Assembly: GCA_947567595.1 (NCBI GenBank)
Contig: CANOMQ010000028.1
Coordinates: 1-56,239, forward strand
Length of the DNA: 56,239 nt
Direction: 5' to 3'
Source: an uncultured Lachnospiraceae bacterium
GTDB lineage: Bacteria; Bacillota; Clostridia; Lachnospirales; Lachnospiraceae
A program made the translations under genes and the position numbers. The notes beneath the pieces are model-generated. The model searched no databases, was not told where the DNA came from, and saw only the letters and a list, made by a program, of their open reading frames with translations. This document shows, piece after piece, positions 7,857-17,106 of this stretch (position 1 is the stretch's first letter; the number at the start of each line of letters is the position of its first letter).

Positions 7857-8795
7857 ATGAAAATTGTTTTCATGGGAACGCCCGATTTTTCGGTGGGGGC
7901 ATTGGAGGCGCTTGTCGCGGCGGGGCATGAGGTGACGGCAGTCGTGACGCAGCCCGACAAGGCAAAGGGCAGGAGCGGGCAGGTGCAGTTTCCGCCCGTA
8001 AAGGAGTGCGCGCTAAAATACAATATTCCTGTGTTCCAGCCCGTAAAAATCAAGACGCCGGAAGCGGTGGAAGCTCTTCGGGCATACGAGGCGGACGTTT
8101 TTGTGGTGGCGGCGTTCGGGCAGATTTTGTCAAAGGAAATCCTGACCATGCCGCGTTTAGGGTGCGTGAATATCCACGCGTCGCTTTTGCCAAAATACCG
8201 CGGTTCGTCACCGATTAACCAGTGCATTATCGACGGCGAGGAAGAAACCGGCGTGACCATTATGCAGATGGACGAGGGCGTGGACACGGGCGACATTCTT
8301 GCGACGGTCAGGGTTGCAATCGCGGCGGACGAGACGGCGGAGAGCCTGTTTGAAAAGCTTTCCAAGGCGGGTGCGAAGCTGATTGTCGATACCCTTCCGA
8401 AATTAGAGCGCGGCGAGCTTACGCCCGTCAGGCAAAACGACGCGGAAAGCTCACACACGAAAATGCTGAAAAAATCGTTCGGCGAGATTGACTGGAAAAA
8501 AAGCGCAGTGGAAATCGAACGCCTTGTGCGCGGTTTAAATTCGTGGCCAAGTGCATACACTTATTTCAACGGGAAAAGTGTCAAGCTGTGGCGCTGCGAG
8601 GTGGCAGACAGCGCGTTTGACGGCAGGGAACGGGCGGGAGAAATCCTGAACGTCACGAAGGACACGGTTGAGGCGGCATGCGGAACAGGGATTTTGCGCA
8701 TTGGCGAGTTGCAGCTTGAGGGTAAAAAGCGCATGGACACCAAGACGTTTCTGCTTGGAAACCAGTGGAAGGCTGGAATGCGCTTTGGCAGATGA
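7857..8795 (+). CDS. fmt: Methionyl-tRNA formyltransferase
   Basis: Formylates Met-tRNA for initiation, the step that peptide deformylase later reverses. The 312-residue protein starts MKIVFMGTPDFSVGALEAL, has the formyl-THF binding and catalytic region NIHASLLPKYRGSSPINQ (Asn, His and the SLLPKYRG loop), GVTIMQMDEGVDTGDIL, and a C-terminal OB-like tRNA-binding domain ending near LQLEGKKRMDTKTFLLG. Length and order match the family. GGAGG lies 7 nt before the ATG. Confidence 0.97.
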   Translation: MKIVFMGTPDFSVGALEALVAAGHEVTAVVTQPDKAKGRSGQVQFPPVKECALKYNIPVFQPVKIKTPEAVEALRAYEADVFVVAAFGQILSKEILTMPRLGCVNIHASLLPKYRGSSPINQCIIDGEEETGVTIMQMDEGVDTGDILATVRVAIAADETAESLFEKLSKAGAKLIVDTLPKLERGELTPVRQNDAESSHTKMLKKSFGEIDWKKSAVEIERLVRGLNSWPSAYTYFNGKSVKLWRCEVADSAFDGRERAGEILNVTKDTVEAACGTGILRIGELQLEGKKRMDTKTFLLGNQWKAGMRFGR

Positions 8796-8829
8796 TAATA
8801 GGAAACAGTAGGAATAAGGAGGAATTGCG

Positions 8830-9534
8830 ATGTTTTATCCGTATGGATTTTATATGGACTGGACTTATATTCTCGTGCTGATTGGCGCGATTATTTCGAT
8901 GATTGCGTCCGCGCGGGTAAGCTCGACGTTTCACAAATACGCGCGGGAGCGCAGTATTTCGGGCATGACAGGCGCGCAGGCGGCGGAGACGATTTTGCAC
9001 AACAACGGGATTTATGATGTGCGCGTGGAGCACGTGCGGGGCGATTTGACGGACCATTATGACCCGCGCACGAAAACCGTGCGGCTTTCCGACAGCGTGT
9101 ATGGCTCGACATCGGTGGCGGCAATCGGCGTGGCGGCGCACGAGTGCGGTCATGTCATGCAGCATGATGAAAATTATGCGCCGCTTCGGGTGCGCACCAT
9201 GCTTGTCCCTGCGGCAAATATCGGTTCGCAGCTTGGCATTCCGATTATTTTGCTAGGTATTTTGTTTGGCGGCAGCTCGCTGTTAGTTAATATCGGCATT
9301 TGGGTATTTTCGCTTGCGGTGCTGTTTCAGATTGTGACGCTTCCGGTGGAGTTTGACGCGTCGAGAAGGGCGCTTGTGTGCATTGAGCAGTACGGGATTG
9401 TGACGAGGGAGGAGCAGGCAAAGAGTGCGAAGGTGCTGCGCGCGGCGGCGCTTACGTATGTGGCGGCAGCGGCGGCGTCCGTTTTGCAGCTTTTGCGGTT
9501 AATCCTTTTGTTTGGAAACAGGAGAGATGATTAA
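8830..9534 (+). CDS. Zinc metallopeptidase, YugP family
   Basis: Membrane-bound neutral zinc metallopeptidase family (PF04298). The 234-residue protein has an N-terminal membrane helix (YILVLIGAIISMIASARV), the catalytic AAHECGHVMQHDENYAP motif (HExxH) at about residue 108, two hydrophobic helices at about 140-180 (LGIPIILLGILFGGSSLLV and the IWVFSLAVLF following), and a last helix (ALTYVAAAAASVLQLLRLIL). The substrate is unknown. It sits between fmt and rsmB as in other Lachnospiraceae, and the next gene starts 3 bp after its stop. Confidence 0.92.
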   Translation: MFYPYGFYMDWTYILVLIGAIISMIASARVSSTFHKYARERSISGMTGAQAAETILHNNGIYDVRVEHVRGDLTDHYDPRTKTVRLSDSVYGSTSVAAIGVAAHECGHVMQHDENYAPLRVRTMLVPAANIGSQLGIPIILLGILFGGSSLLVNIGIWVFSLAVLFQIVTLPVEFDASRRALVCIEQYGIVTREEQAKSAKVLRAAALTYVAAAAASVLQLLRLILLFGNRRDD

Positions 9535-9537
9535 AGA

Positions 9538-10932
9538 ATGGAAAAAGTCAATCTGCGCCTGCTTGTGCTTGAACTGCTGATGGAGGTCACGGAAAACCGA
9601 AACGGCGGAACGTACTCGCATATTGCAGTGCGCGATGTATTAAAAAAATACAATTATCTTTCGCAGCAGGAAAAGTCGTTTATCAAGCGGCTGTTTGAGG
9701 GCACGCTTGAGCGCATGATTACGCTCGATTATGTCATCAATCAGTACTCCAAGGTAAAGACGGACAAGCTCAAGCCGCAAATCCGCGCGATTTTGCGCAT
9801 GGGCGTCTATCAGATTTTGTACATGGACGCCGTGCCCGATTCGGCGGCGTGCAACGAGGCGGTGAAGCTCGCGCAGAAAAAGGGCTTTGCGACGCTAAAG
9901 GGCTTTGTGAACGGCGTGCTGCGCAATATTGCAAAAAATAAGGAAACGCTTACGTTCCCGAATTTGTCTGTAACATATGCAATGCCCGAGTGGATTGTGG
10001 ATTTATGGACAGACCAGCTTGGCGCACAAAAAACGCAGGCGGTGCTGGAGGGACTGCTTGCCGAGCACCCTGTCACGGTGCGTCTGCGCGACCAGTCCGC
10101 TCAAATGCCCTTGCAGGAGGCGCTTTTGGCGCGCGGTGGCAGCATGAAGCGCCTCCCGTATCTGGAGGATGCCTATCAAATCGAAAAGACGGACGACATG
10201 ACCACACTTTCGCAGCATCAGAAGGGCGCGTTCGTGGTGCAGGACGTCAGCAGTATGCTTGCGGTGCGGGCAGTCCTTGCGGACGGATTTTTGATGGAAA
10301 AAAAGGCGGCAGGCAAAAAAATCTATGTTGTGGACATCTGTGCCGCGCCGGGCGGGAAAACCATGCTGATGGCGGATTTGCTGCGGGACATGGGCATTGA
10401 ACGGGACGGCTTTCAAATCGGGGCAAGAGACCTTTCACCACAGAAGGTCGCGCTCATGCAGGAGAATTTTGCGCGCTGTGGCTTTGATAAAGATAGTGTG
10501 TCCGCAGTGGTTTGTGACGCGTTGGCGTGTGATGAGCAGGAAACGGCAGACCTTGTGATTGCCGACGTGCCATGCTCGGGACTTGGCGTTATCGGAAAAA
10601 AGCGCGACATTAAATACCGGGTAACAAAGGAGCAGCTTGCGGAACTTGTGACGCTGCAAAGGCGCATTTTGGAAAAGGCAGTCCATATGCTAAAGCCAAA
10701 TGGCAGGCTGTTATTTAGTACCTGCACCATCAACCGCGCGGAAAATGAGGAAAATTTTGACTGGCTGATAAACGAATTGAAAATGACACCTGTGTCATTT
10801 TTTGATACGCTGCCTGAATGTCTGCGCATGGAGGGCGCGCAGACGGTGGAAACGGCGAAGCAGGGATATTTGCAGCTTTTACCAAAGATACATGATACGG
10901 ACGGATTTTTTATCGGTGTGCTGAAAAAATAA
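9538..10932 (+). CDS. rsmB: 16S rRNA (cytosine(967)-C(5))-methyltransferase
   Basis: The protein has 464 residues: an N-terminal NusB-like RNA-binding domain (LLMEVTENRNGGTYSHIA, ESFIKRLFEGTLERM-type region), then a Rossmann methyltransferase with VVDICAAPGGKTML (SAM loop), VIADVPCSGLGVIGKKRDIK (PCS motif with one catalytic Cys) and LFSTCTI (second Cys, the nucleophile of the TC motif). It methylates C967 of 16S rRNA during 30S assembly. Spacing of 3 bp upstream and about 16 bp to rlmN indicates one operon. Confidence 0.96.
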   Translation: MEKVNLRLLVLELLMEVTENRNGGTYSHIAVRDVLKKYNYLSQQEKSFIKRLFEGTLERMITLDYVINQYSKVKTDKLKPQIRAILRMGVYQILYMDAVPDSAACNEAVKLAQKKGFATLKGFVNGVLRNIAKNKETLTFPNLSVTYAMPEWIVDLWTDQLGAQKTQAVLEGLLAEHPVTVRLRDQSAQMPLQEALLARGGSMKRLPYLEDAYQIEKTDDMTTLSQHQKGAFVVQDVSSMLAVRAVLADGFLMEKKAAGKKIYVVDICAAPGGKTMLMADLLRDMGIERDGFQIGARDLSPQKVALMQENFARCGFDKDSVSAVVCDALACDEQETADLVIADVPCSGLGVIGKKRDIKYRVTKEQLAELVTLQRRILEKAVHMLKPNGRLLFSTCTINRAENEENFDWLINELKMTPVSFFDTLPECLRMEGAQTVETAKQGYLQLLPKIHDTDGFFIGVLKK

Positions 10933-10948
10933 GGTGGTGTGGTTAAAA

Positions 10949-12022
10949 ATGGAGCTTGGGGCGGATAAAAAAGACATCAAGTCGCTGTCCTTGGAGGAAT
11001 TGCAGGCTGAGATTGCGGCAATCGGGGAAAAGCCGTTTCGCGCAAAGCAGCTATACGAATGGTTTCACAAAAAGCTTGCGCGCAGTTACGCGGAAATGAC
11101 AAACATTCCCCAAAAATTAAAGGAAACGCTTGCGGACGGCTATACATACACGTCGCTAAGGCTTGTGGAGGTGCAGACCTCGCAGCTTGACGGCACGAAA
11201 AAATACCTGTTTGCGCTTGCGGACGGCAATTTGGTCGAGAGCGTGTGGATGCAGTACCATCACGGCAATTCGGTCTGCATTTCGTCGCAGGTCGGCTGCC
11301 GCATGGGTTGTAAATTCTGCGCCTCAACGCTCGGCGGACTGGAGCGGGGGCTTACGCCGTCCGAAATGCTGGATCAAATTTATGCCATCGCAAGGGACAC
11401 CGGGGAGCGCGTCTCCAATGTGGTCGTGATGGGAACGGGAGAACCGCTTGACAATTACGACAGTCTTTTAAAATTTATAACACTGATTACCGATGAAAAT
11501 GGATTAAATATCAGCCAGAGAAATATAACCGTGTCAACGTGCGGCATTGTGGAAAACATGCGCTGCCTTGCGGATGAACGCTTACAGATTACACTTGCAT
11601 TGTCACTGCACGGGGCAACGCAGGAAAAACGGCGGACGCTTATGCCGATTGCGGAGAAATATGATTTAGAGGAAGTGATAGCGGCGTGCAAGGCGTATTT
11701 TGAAAAGACGGGCAGGCGCGTCACGTTTGAGTACAGCCTTGTAGGCGGCGTCAACGACACGCGACAGGACGCGCAGGAGCTGTGCCGTCTGCTAAAGGGA
11801 CTAAACTGCCACGTAAACCTAATCCCTGTAAATCCCGTAAAGGAGCGGGAATATGTTGAGAGCAAAAAAGAAAGCATAGCGCGTTTTAAGGAAATACTGG
11901 AGCAAAACCACATCAACGCTACTGTCCGCCGCGAAATGGGTAGGGACATCGACGGGGCGTGCGGGCAGCTTCGAAGGCGGTATGAAATGCCGGCACGCAT
12001 TGCGAGTCGTCTGATTGAATGA
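10949..12022 (+). CDS. rlmN: 23S rRNA (adenine(2503)-C(2))-methyltransferase RlmN
   Basis: Radical-SAM enzyme that methylates A2503 in the peptidyl-transferase centre and also tRNA adenosine 37. The cluster motif CRMGCKFC (CX3CX2C) lies in SSQVGCRMGCKFCASTLGG, followed by VVVMGTGEPLDNYD and VSTCG, and the C-terminal GACGQLR carries the methyl-carrying Cys. The ATG at 10949 is chosen because AAGGTGG is 11 nt upstream; a GTG at 10934 overlaps that site. A terminator follows, so the operon from def ends here. Confidence 0.96.
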   Translation: MELGADKKDIKSLSLEELQAEIAAIGEKPFRAKQLYEWFHKKLARSYAEMTNIPQKLKETLADGYTYTSLRLVEVQTSQLDGTKKYLFALADGNLVESVWMQYHHGNSVCISSQVGCRMGCKFCASTLGGLERGLTPSEMLDQIYAIARDTGERVSNVVVMGTGEPLDNYDSLLKFITLITDENGLNISQRNITVSTCGIVENMRCLADERLQITLALSLHGATQEKRRTLMPIAEKYDLEEVIAACKAYFEKTGRRVTFEYSLVGGVNDTRQDAQELCRLLKGLNCHVNLIPVNPVKEREYVESKKESIARFKEILEQNHINATVRREMGRDIDGACGQLRRRYEMPARIASRLIE

Positions 12023-12034
12023 AAAAGCGGAATG

Positions 12035-12064
12035 AAAGCGAGACGATAAGTGTCTTGCTTTTTT
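12035..12064 (+). terminator. Terminator after rlmN
   Basis: AAAGCGAGAC / GTCTTGCTTT pairs with one G-T wobble around a GATAAGT loop and runs into TTTT. Its right arm overlaps the -35 of the next promoter. Confidence 0.7.
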
Positions 12065-12083
12065 GATTGGTCTGTGCTAACAT
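12055..12083 (+). promoter_or_regulatory. Promoter for the phosphatase-kinase operon
   Basis: TTGCTT (12055-12060) and TAACAT (12078-12083) are 17 bp apart, with a TG at the extended -10 position (TGCTAACAT). It follows the rlmN terminator, so the stp-prkC-rsgA-rpe run probably has its own start. Confidence 0.5.
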
Positions 12084-12157
12084 AGTAAGGATTATGGAGT
12101 ACTATGTCTATCGATACGGTCGTGATGAAGCGCATCATACTGACAGGAGGAGAACAA

Positions 12158-12898
12158 GTGAAACTATTTTCGATCACTGATGTAGGAAAACGACGGGAAA
12201 TTAATGAAGATTATATTTATACATCAGAAAAGCCGGTTGGAAATCTGCCCAACCTTTTTATGGTGGCTGACGGAATGGGCGGTCACAATGCGGGGGATTA
12301 TGCCTCAAAGCATGCGGTGGAAAAGGTTGTGGAGGTGATTGCAGGCTATACACAGGAAACCGATTCCGAGAATATATTACAGAAGGCAATCGACGACGCC
12401 AACACGCATATCAACAAAATGGCGAAGTCGGACAAACGCATGAAAGGGATGGGAACAACGCTTGTGGCGGTGACGGTGGAGGGAAATTACGCGACTGTGG
12501 CAAACGTAGGAGACAGCCGTGTGTACGTGATCAATGACTTTATCACACAGATTACAAAGGATCATTCCCTTGTGGAGGAAATGGTTGACATGGGCGGTAT
12601 CGACAGGGAGGCTGCGCGCACACATCCCGACAAGAACATTATCACAAGGGCAGTCGGGGTAAAGGAATATGTGCTTGTGGATTTTTTTGATGTCACCATT
12701 ACGGAAAAAGAGAAATTTTTGCTGTGCACGGACGGGCTTACCAATATGTTAAAGGACGATGAGATACACAGGATTATCAGGGAAAGTGCGGACATAGAGG
12801 AAGCGGGAAGGCGGCTGATTGAGGCTGCGAACGCAAACGGCGGACGTGATAATATTGCTGTGGTTCTTGTAGAACCATTTGGAGGTCAGAATGATTAA
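12158..12898 (+). CDS. prpC: PP2C-type Ser/Thr protein phosphatase (Stp1/IreP/PrpC family)
   Basis: Dephosphorylates proteins phosphorylated by the PASTA kinase encoded next. The GTG at 12158 is chosen because AGGAGG lies 7-12 nt upstream and homologues begin at MKLFSITDVGKRREINED; an upstream ATG at 12104 has no site. Metal-binding motifs are all present: REINEDY, VADGMGGHNAG, ANVGDSRVYV, LLCTDGLTN and GGRDNIAVVLV. The protein has 246 residues as usual. Its stop overlaps the kinase start by 8 bp, indicating translational coupling. Confidence 0.95.
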   Translation: MKLFSITDVGKRREINEDYIYTSEKPVGNLPNLFMVADGMGGHNAGDYASKHAVEKVVEVIAGYTQETDSENILQKAIDDANTHINKMAKSDKRMKGMGTTLVAVTVEGNYATVANVGDSRVYVINDFITQITKDHSLVEEMVDMGGIDREAARTHPDKNIITRAVGVKEYVLVDFFDVTITEKEKFLLCTDGLTNMLKDDEIHRIIRESADIEEAGRRLIEAANANGGRDNIAVVLVEPFGGQND

Positions 12899-15467
12899 GT
12901 CAGGAATGATGATTGGCGGCAGGTACGAGGTGCTTGAAAAAATCGGCACCGGCGGAATGTCGGACGTATATAAAGCAAAAGATCAGAAGCTCAACCGCAT
13001 GGTGGCAGTCAAGATTTTAAAACAGGAATTTTCCGAGAACCGGAATTTCGTGTCCAAGTTCAGGGTTGAGGCGCAGGCGGCGGCGGGGCTTATGCACCCG
13101 AATATTGTGAATGTTTATGATGTAGGGGAGGAGGACGGTATCCACTACATTGTCATGGAGCTGGTCGAGGGCATTACGCTCAAAAAATATATTGAGAAAA
13201 AATCAAGGCTTACCATTAAGGAAGCAATCAGCATTGCGATACAGGTGTCGATGGGAATTGAGGCGGCACACAACAACCATATCATACATCGGGACATCAA
13301 GCCGCAGAACATCATGATTTCCAAAGAGGGAAAGGTGAAGGTGACGGACTTTGGCATTGCGAAGGCGGCGTCGAGCAACACGATTACCTCCAATGTCATG
13401 GGTTCCGTGCATTATACCTCGCCGGAGCAGGCGCGCGGCGGTTTTTCCGATGAAAAGAGCGATATTTATTCGCTGGGCATTACGATGTTTGAAATGCTCG
13501 CGGGACGGGTGCCCTTTAACGGCGATACGACCGTGTCCATTGCGATTAAGCATATTCAGGACGAGCTGCCCGATATCAGGGAGTTTGTGCCGGAAATTCC
13601 GGTCAGCGTGGAAAACATTATTATCAAGTGTACGCAGAAAAGCCCGGACAGACGCTACCAGTGCATGGAGGACATTATCAAGGATTTGAAACATTCGCTG
13701 ATTAATCCCGATGACGCGATTGCGCAGCTTGATACGGCGGACGAGGCGGGAAAGACAAAAATCGTGGCAAACAGCCAGAATGCTGCACAGGCTGGCGCGG
13801 ATACAGAGCGTGAGAACAGGCAGCCAAGACGGGAAGTGTATGCCAATGAGACGGATTTGGAGCAGATGCCCAATCAGGTACGACCAAGAAGGCAAAGGAC
13901 ACCGGCAGATACATACGATGAGGAGTATGACGCTTATAACGGCTATCAGGAGTATGAGGATTATGAAGGGCAGCAGCAGGTAAGGACGGCTCCGGCAAAG
14001 AAAAAGCCGCAGACGGCGGGAAAAGCCACGCAAAAGAAGAACGCGGCAAACAGGACTGCAAACGCAAAGTCAGGCGCAGGCAAAAATGCTTCCAATAAAG
14101 CCGGCGCCAATAAAAATGCTTCCAATAAAAATCTTTCCAATAAGAACGCATCGAACAAGAATGCTTCCAATAAAAATGCGGCAAACAGAACCACGTCAGG
14201 CAGGAATTTATCCTCGCAAAAGGCGAACAATACACATAACAGACAGCGGTATGATGATTACTATGAGGAAGCAGGACAGACGCAGGAGATTGTCACAAGA
14301 CAGAACGTGCGCAGGAATGATTATGAGGACGAAAGACGCTATTTCAACAGTAAGGACGAATACGATTACAATCCGAAGGCAGAGGGCTTTTCAACGGTTC
14401 TGACCGTGCTGGGCGCGGTGATTATCGGCTGCATTCTGCTTTATTTCGCGGGGCAGGCGACCGGAATTTTTGAACAGATTAATTCCATGTCCGGCACACA
14501 CGCAAGCAATCAGGACGACAGCGAGCGTGCGGTTATGCCGGAGTTTGTGGGGCATGAGGCGGACGAGGTCAAGACGGCGCTCAACCAAGCCGGATTAGGC
14601 TGCAAGACCGTCTCTGTGGAATCGGCGCAGTATGGCAAAAATCTTGTGGTATCTGCGGCACTAGAGGACGGTCAGACCGTGCTTGCAGGGGATAAAATCT
14701 TAAAAAATACAACAATTGTGCTTTCCGTCAGCGTCGGCGCGGAGGGCGTGAACGTACCGCCCGTCGAGGGCATGAGCGAGGCGGAGGGTACTGCGGCGCT
14801 GACCAATCAGGGCTTTAAGGTTGTAAAAAGTGAAGAATTTTCGATGGAATACGCAAAGGGAACCATTATTTCACAAACTCCTGCGGCAAACAGCATGGCG
14901 CCGATTGAATCGGAGGTGACGATTGTCATCAGCAAGGGAAGCTCCGACAAGGACGTGCTAATGCCGGGGGTGGTCGGTCTTACAAGGGAAGCCGCCGAGA
15001 GCAATCTTGAGGCGGCAGGAATTGTTGTCGGTGCGGTTGATGAGGTGTACAGCTCGGAAATTCCTGAAGGGCAGATTTGTTATCAAAGCTGTGAGGCGGG
15101 CGCGACGGTCAAGGAAGGAACGGTCGTTGACTTGAAAATCAGTATCGGCAGCGAGGCGGCGACCTATAGCTGCAATCTGATGATACAGGCACCAGAGGGC
15201 TATGTGAACGGAAACGCGGAGGTCATTTTGACGACTGCGGACGGAGGAAAGCAGCTTTGGCGTTCCGAAACGGTTACGTCGTTTCCGGTTTCCATCAACT
15301 TAAATGATTTTGAAAGCCCTTCCGCGTACGGCATTGTCACAATTACCTACCCCAAGCAGGCACCGGAGATTGTGGTGGACGCGGACGGGAACGAGACCAC
15401 GCAGATGGGCGTTGCGGTGGCGCAGACACATCAGAACGTCAATTTTACAAAGAATGAAAGTCGATAG
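12891..15467 (+). CDS. prkC: Stk1/PrkC family serine/threonine kinase with PASTA domains
   Basis: Membrane receptor kinase that senses muropeptides or lipid II and controls growth and spore germination. The ATG at 12891 has GGAGGT just upstream. Domains (858 aa): kinase about 8-275 (GGMSDVYKAKD P-loop, AVKILK lysine, HRDIKPQN catalytic loop, VTDFGIAKA), a long Tyr/Asp-rich and Asn/Lys repeat linker about 290-500, one membrane helix about 503-524 (VLTVLGAVIIGCILLYFAG), three PASTA domains about 545-755, and a beta-sandwich end of about 100 residues. The NKNASNK-type linker repeats and the extra C-terminal domain are unlike the B. subtilis protein. Confidence 0.95.
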   Translation: MIKSGMMIGGRYEVLEKIGTGGMSDVYKAKDQKLNRMVAVKILKQEFSENRNFVSKFRVEAQAAAGLMHPNIVNVYDVGEEDGIHYIVMELVEGITLKKYIEKKSRLTIKEAISIAIQVSMGIEAAHNNHIIHRDIKPQNIMISKEGKVKVTDFGIAKAASSNTITSNVMGSVHYTSPEQARGGFSDEKSDIYSLGITMFEMLAGRVPFNGDTTVSIAIKHIQDELPDIREFVPEIPVSVENIIIKCTQKSPDRRYQCMEDIIKDLKHSLINPDDAIAQLDTADEAGKTKIVANSQNAAQAGADTERENRQPRREVYANETDLEQMPNQVRPRRQRTPADTYDEEYDAYNGYQEYEDYEGQQQVRTAPAKKKPQTAGKATQKKNAANRTANAKSGAGKNASNKAGANKNASNKNLSNKNASNKNASNKNAANRTTSGRNLSSQKANNTHNRQRYDDYYEEAGQTQEIVTRQNVRRNDYEDERRYFNSKDEYDYNPKAEGFSTVLTVLGAVIIGCILLYFAGQATGIFEQINSMSGTHASNQDDSERAVMPEFVGHEADEVKTALNQAGLGCKTVSVESAQYGKNLVVSAALEDGQTVLAGDKILKNTTIVLSVSVGAEGVNVPPVEGMSEAEGTAALTNQGFKVVKSEEFSMEYAKGTIISQTPAANSMAPIESEVTIVISKGSSDKDVLMPGVVGLTREAAESNLEAAGIVVGAVDEVYSSEIPEGQICYQSCEAGATVKEGTVVDLKISIGSEAATYSCNLMIQAPEGYVNGNAEVILTTADGGKQLWRSETVTSFPVSINLNDFESPSAYGIVTITYPKQAPEIVVDADGNETTQMGVAVAQTHQNVNFTKNESR
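14083..14196 (+). repeat. Short degenerate repeats encoding the NKNASNK linker
   Basis: About eight degenerate 12-15 bp units of the type GCTTCCAATAAAAAT lie in the kinase gene and encode Asn/Ser/Lys-rich (N/K)NASNK linker peptides. All keep the reading frame. Such tracts change length by slipped-strand mispairing; here they lie between the kinase domain and the membrane helix. Confidence 0.7.
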
Positions 15468-15480
15468 TCAGGAAAAGACA

Positions 15481-16419
15481 ATGCAGGGGAAAATCGTAAA
15501 AGGAATTGCAGGTTTTTATTATGTGGATATACCCGGAGCGGGTATCTATGAATGCAAGGCAAAAGGAATTTTTCGAAAAGATAACATCAAGCCGCTTGTC
15601 GGCGATGATGTGCAGATTGAGATAACGGACGCAAAGGACTGCGAGGGAAATATCATAGAAATTCTTCCGCGCAAAAGCGAGCTGGTCAGACCGGCAGTGG
15701 CAAATATCGATCAGGCGCTTCTGATTTTTGCCGTGTCAAAGCCGGAGCCAAACTACAATCTGCTGGATCGTTTCCTGATTATGCTGCAAAGGCAGGGGTT
15801 AGCGTGCATGCTCTGCTTTAATAAGACGGACTTGGCAGACGAGGCGCAGCGTATGCGCATTCGGGATATTTATGAAAAAAGCGGGTGCAGGGTGCTGTTT
15901 TCGTGCGCGCAAAGTGGCGAAGGCATTGCTGACATCAAGGCGGCGCTTGCCGGAAAAACGACGGCACTGGCAGGCCCGAGCGGCGTGGGAAAGTCGTCCG
16001 TTGTAAACTGCTTACAGGACAAAACGCGCATGGAGACGGGGGCAATCAGTGAAAAGATAGACCGCGGGAAGCACACGACAAGGCATTCGGAGCTGATTGC
16101 GATTTCGGACGGCACCTATATCATGGATACACCGGGATTTAGCTCGCTCTCGCTGTTTGATATGGAAAAGGAGACGCTTAAGGGTTTTTATCCGGAGTTT
16201 GCGCCATATGAAGAGGCGTGCCGTTTTTTAACCTGTGCGCATATCCATGAGCCGGACTGCGGTGTGCGAAGGGCACTTGCCGCGAATGAAATTAACAGGA
16301 TACGCTATGAGAATTATGTGGCATTTTATGAGGAACTCAAGGAACGCGACGCTGCCGCCAAAGGCGCAAAAAAGCGCCAAGGCAGGCGGGAGAAGAGAAA
16401 AATTGGAGGGGAATCATGA
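15481..16419 (+). CDS. rsgA: Ribosome small subunit-dependent GTPase A
   Basis: Circularly permuted GTPase that checks 30S maturation. An OB-fold (GKIVKGIAGFYYVDIPGAGI) is followed by NKTD (G4), then GPSGVGKSSVVN (G1), MDTPGF (G3), and a C-terminal zinc-binding segment CRFLTCAHIHEPDC. The ATG at 15481 is preceded by AGGAAA at 9 nt; an ATG at 15454 overlapping the kinase end is an alternative. The protein has 312 residues with a basic end. The stop overlaps the rpe start (ATGA). Confidence 0.95.
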   Translation: MQGKIVKGIAGFYYVDIPGAGIYECKAKGIFRKDNIKPLVGDDVQIEITDAKDCEGNIIEILPRKSELVRPAVANIDQALLIFAVSKPEPNYNLLDRFLIMLQRQGLACMLCFNKTDLADEAQRMRIRDIYEKSGCRVLFSCAQSGEGIADIKAALAGKTTALAGPSGVGKSSVVNCLQDKTRMETGAISEKIDRGKHTTRHSELIAISDGTYIMDTPGFSSLSLFDMEKETLKGFYPEFAPYEEACRFLTCAHIHEPDCGVRRALAANEINRIRYENYVAFYEELKERDAAAKGAKKRQGRREKRKIGGES

Positions 16420-17069
16420 ATTATTTGGCACCATCAATATTATCGGCTGATTTTTGCGAGCTGGGGACACAGCTTGACATCATTGGAAAATCCAGTGTAA
16501 AACATCTCCATATCGATGTGATGGACGGTATGTTTGTGCCTTCCATCTCGTTTGGAATGCCTGTGCTGGAGTGCGTGCGAAAGCGCACGGATTTGTTTTT
16601 GGATGTTCATATGATGGTTGAACGTCCTGAACGCTATGTGGAGGAGTTCATGCGGCTGGGAGCCGACGGCATTACCATTCATGTGGAGGCGTGCGACTGT
16701 ATTTACAAGACGCTGGAGCGTATCAGGAGCTTGGGGGGAAAGCGCGGCATTGCGATTAATCCCGATACTCCGATAGAACACGTGTTTCCGTACATCGAAA
16801 ATGTGGACATGATTTTGGTCATGACGGTTCAGCCCGGCTTTGGCGGGCAGAGTTATATCCCGAAATGCTATGACAAAATCCGTGACGTTCGCAGGGAGTT
16901 AGACAAAAAAGGGCTTTCGGTGGACGTGGAAATTGACGGCGGGGTGCGTCTTGAGAATTTAAGGCAGAACCTTGACGCGGGTGCCAACATGATTGTGACC
17001 GGTTCGGCGGTTTTTAAGGGCGATATTGCCAATAATATCAATGCGTTTCTAAATATTATGAAGGAATAA
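16416..17069 (+). CDS. rpe: Ribulose-phosphate 3-epimerase
   Basis: Interconverts ribulose 5-phosphate and xylulose 5-phosphate in the pentose phosphate pathway. The 217-residue TIM barrel shows LAPSILSADFCELG, HIDVMDGMFVPSISFG (metal-binding His and Asp), LDVHMMVERPE, MTVQPGFGGQSYIP and VEIDGGV (catalytic Asp). It overlaps rsgA by 4 bp, a common arrangement in Clostridia. The usual downstream thiamine pyrophosphokinase gene is absent; a MATE exporter follows instead. Confidence 0.96.
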   Translation: MNYLAPSILSADFCELGTQLDIIGKSSVKHLHIDVMDGMFVPSISFGMPVLECVRKRTDLFLDVHMMVERPERYVEEFMRLGADGITIHVEACDCIYKTLERIRSLGGKRGIAINPDTPIEHVFPYIENVDMILVMTVQPGFGGQSYIPKCYDKIRDVRRELDKKGLSVDVEIDGGVRLENLRQNLDAGANMIVTGSAVFKGDIANNINAFLNIMKE

Positions 17070-17106
17070 GACAGAATAAGACAGATATGGAATGGAGCAT
17101 GACAGC

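Noticed and set aside
15304-15480. Longer N-terminus for RsgA
   Set aside because: The added residues come from a frame inside the PASTA kinase gene and are Arg/Trp-rich; the conserved beginning is MQGKIVKGIAGF at 15481.
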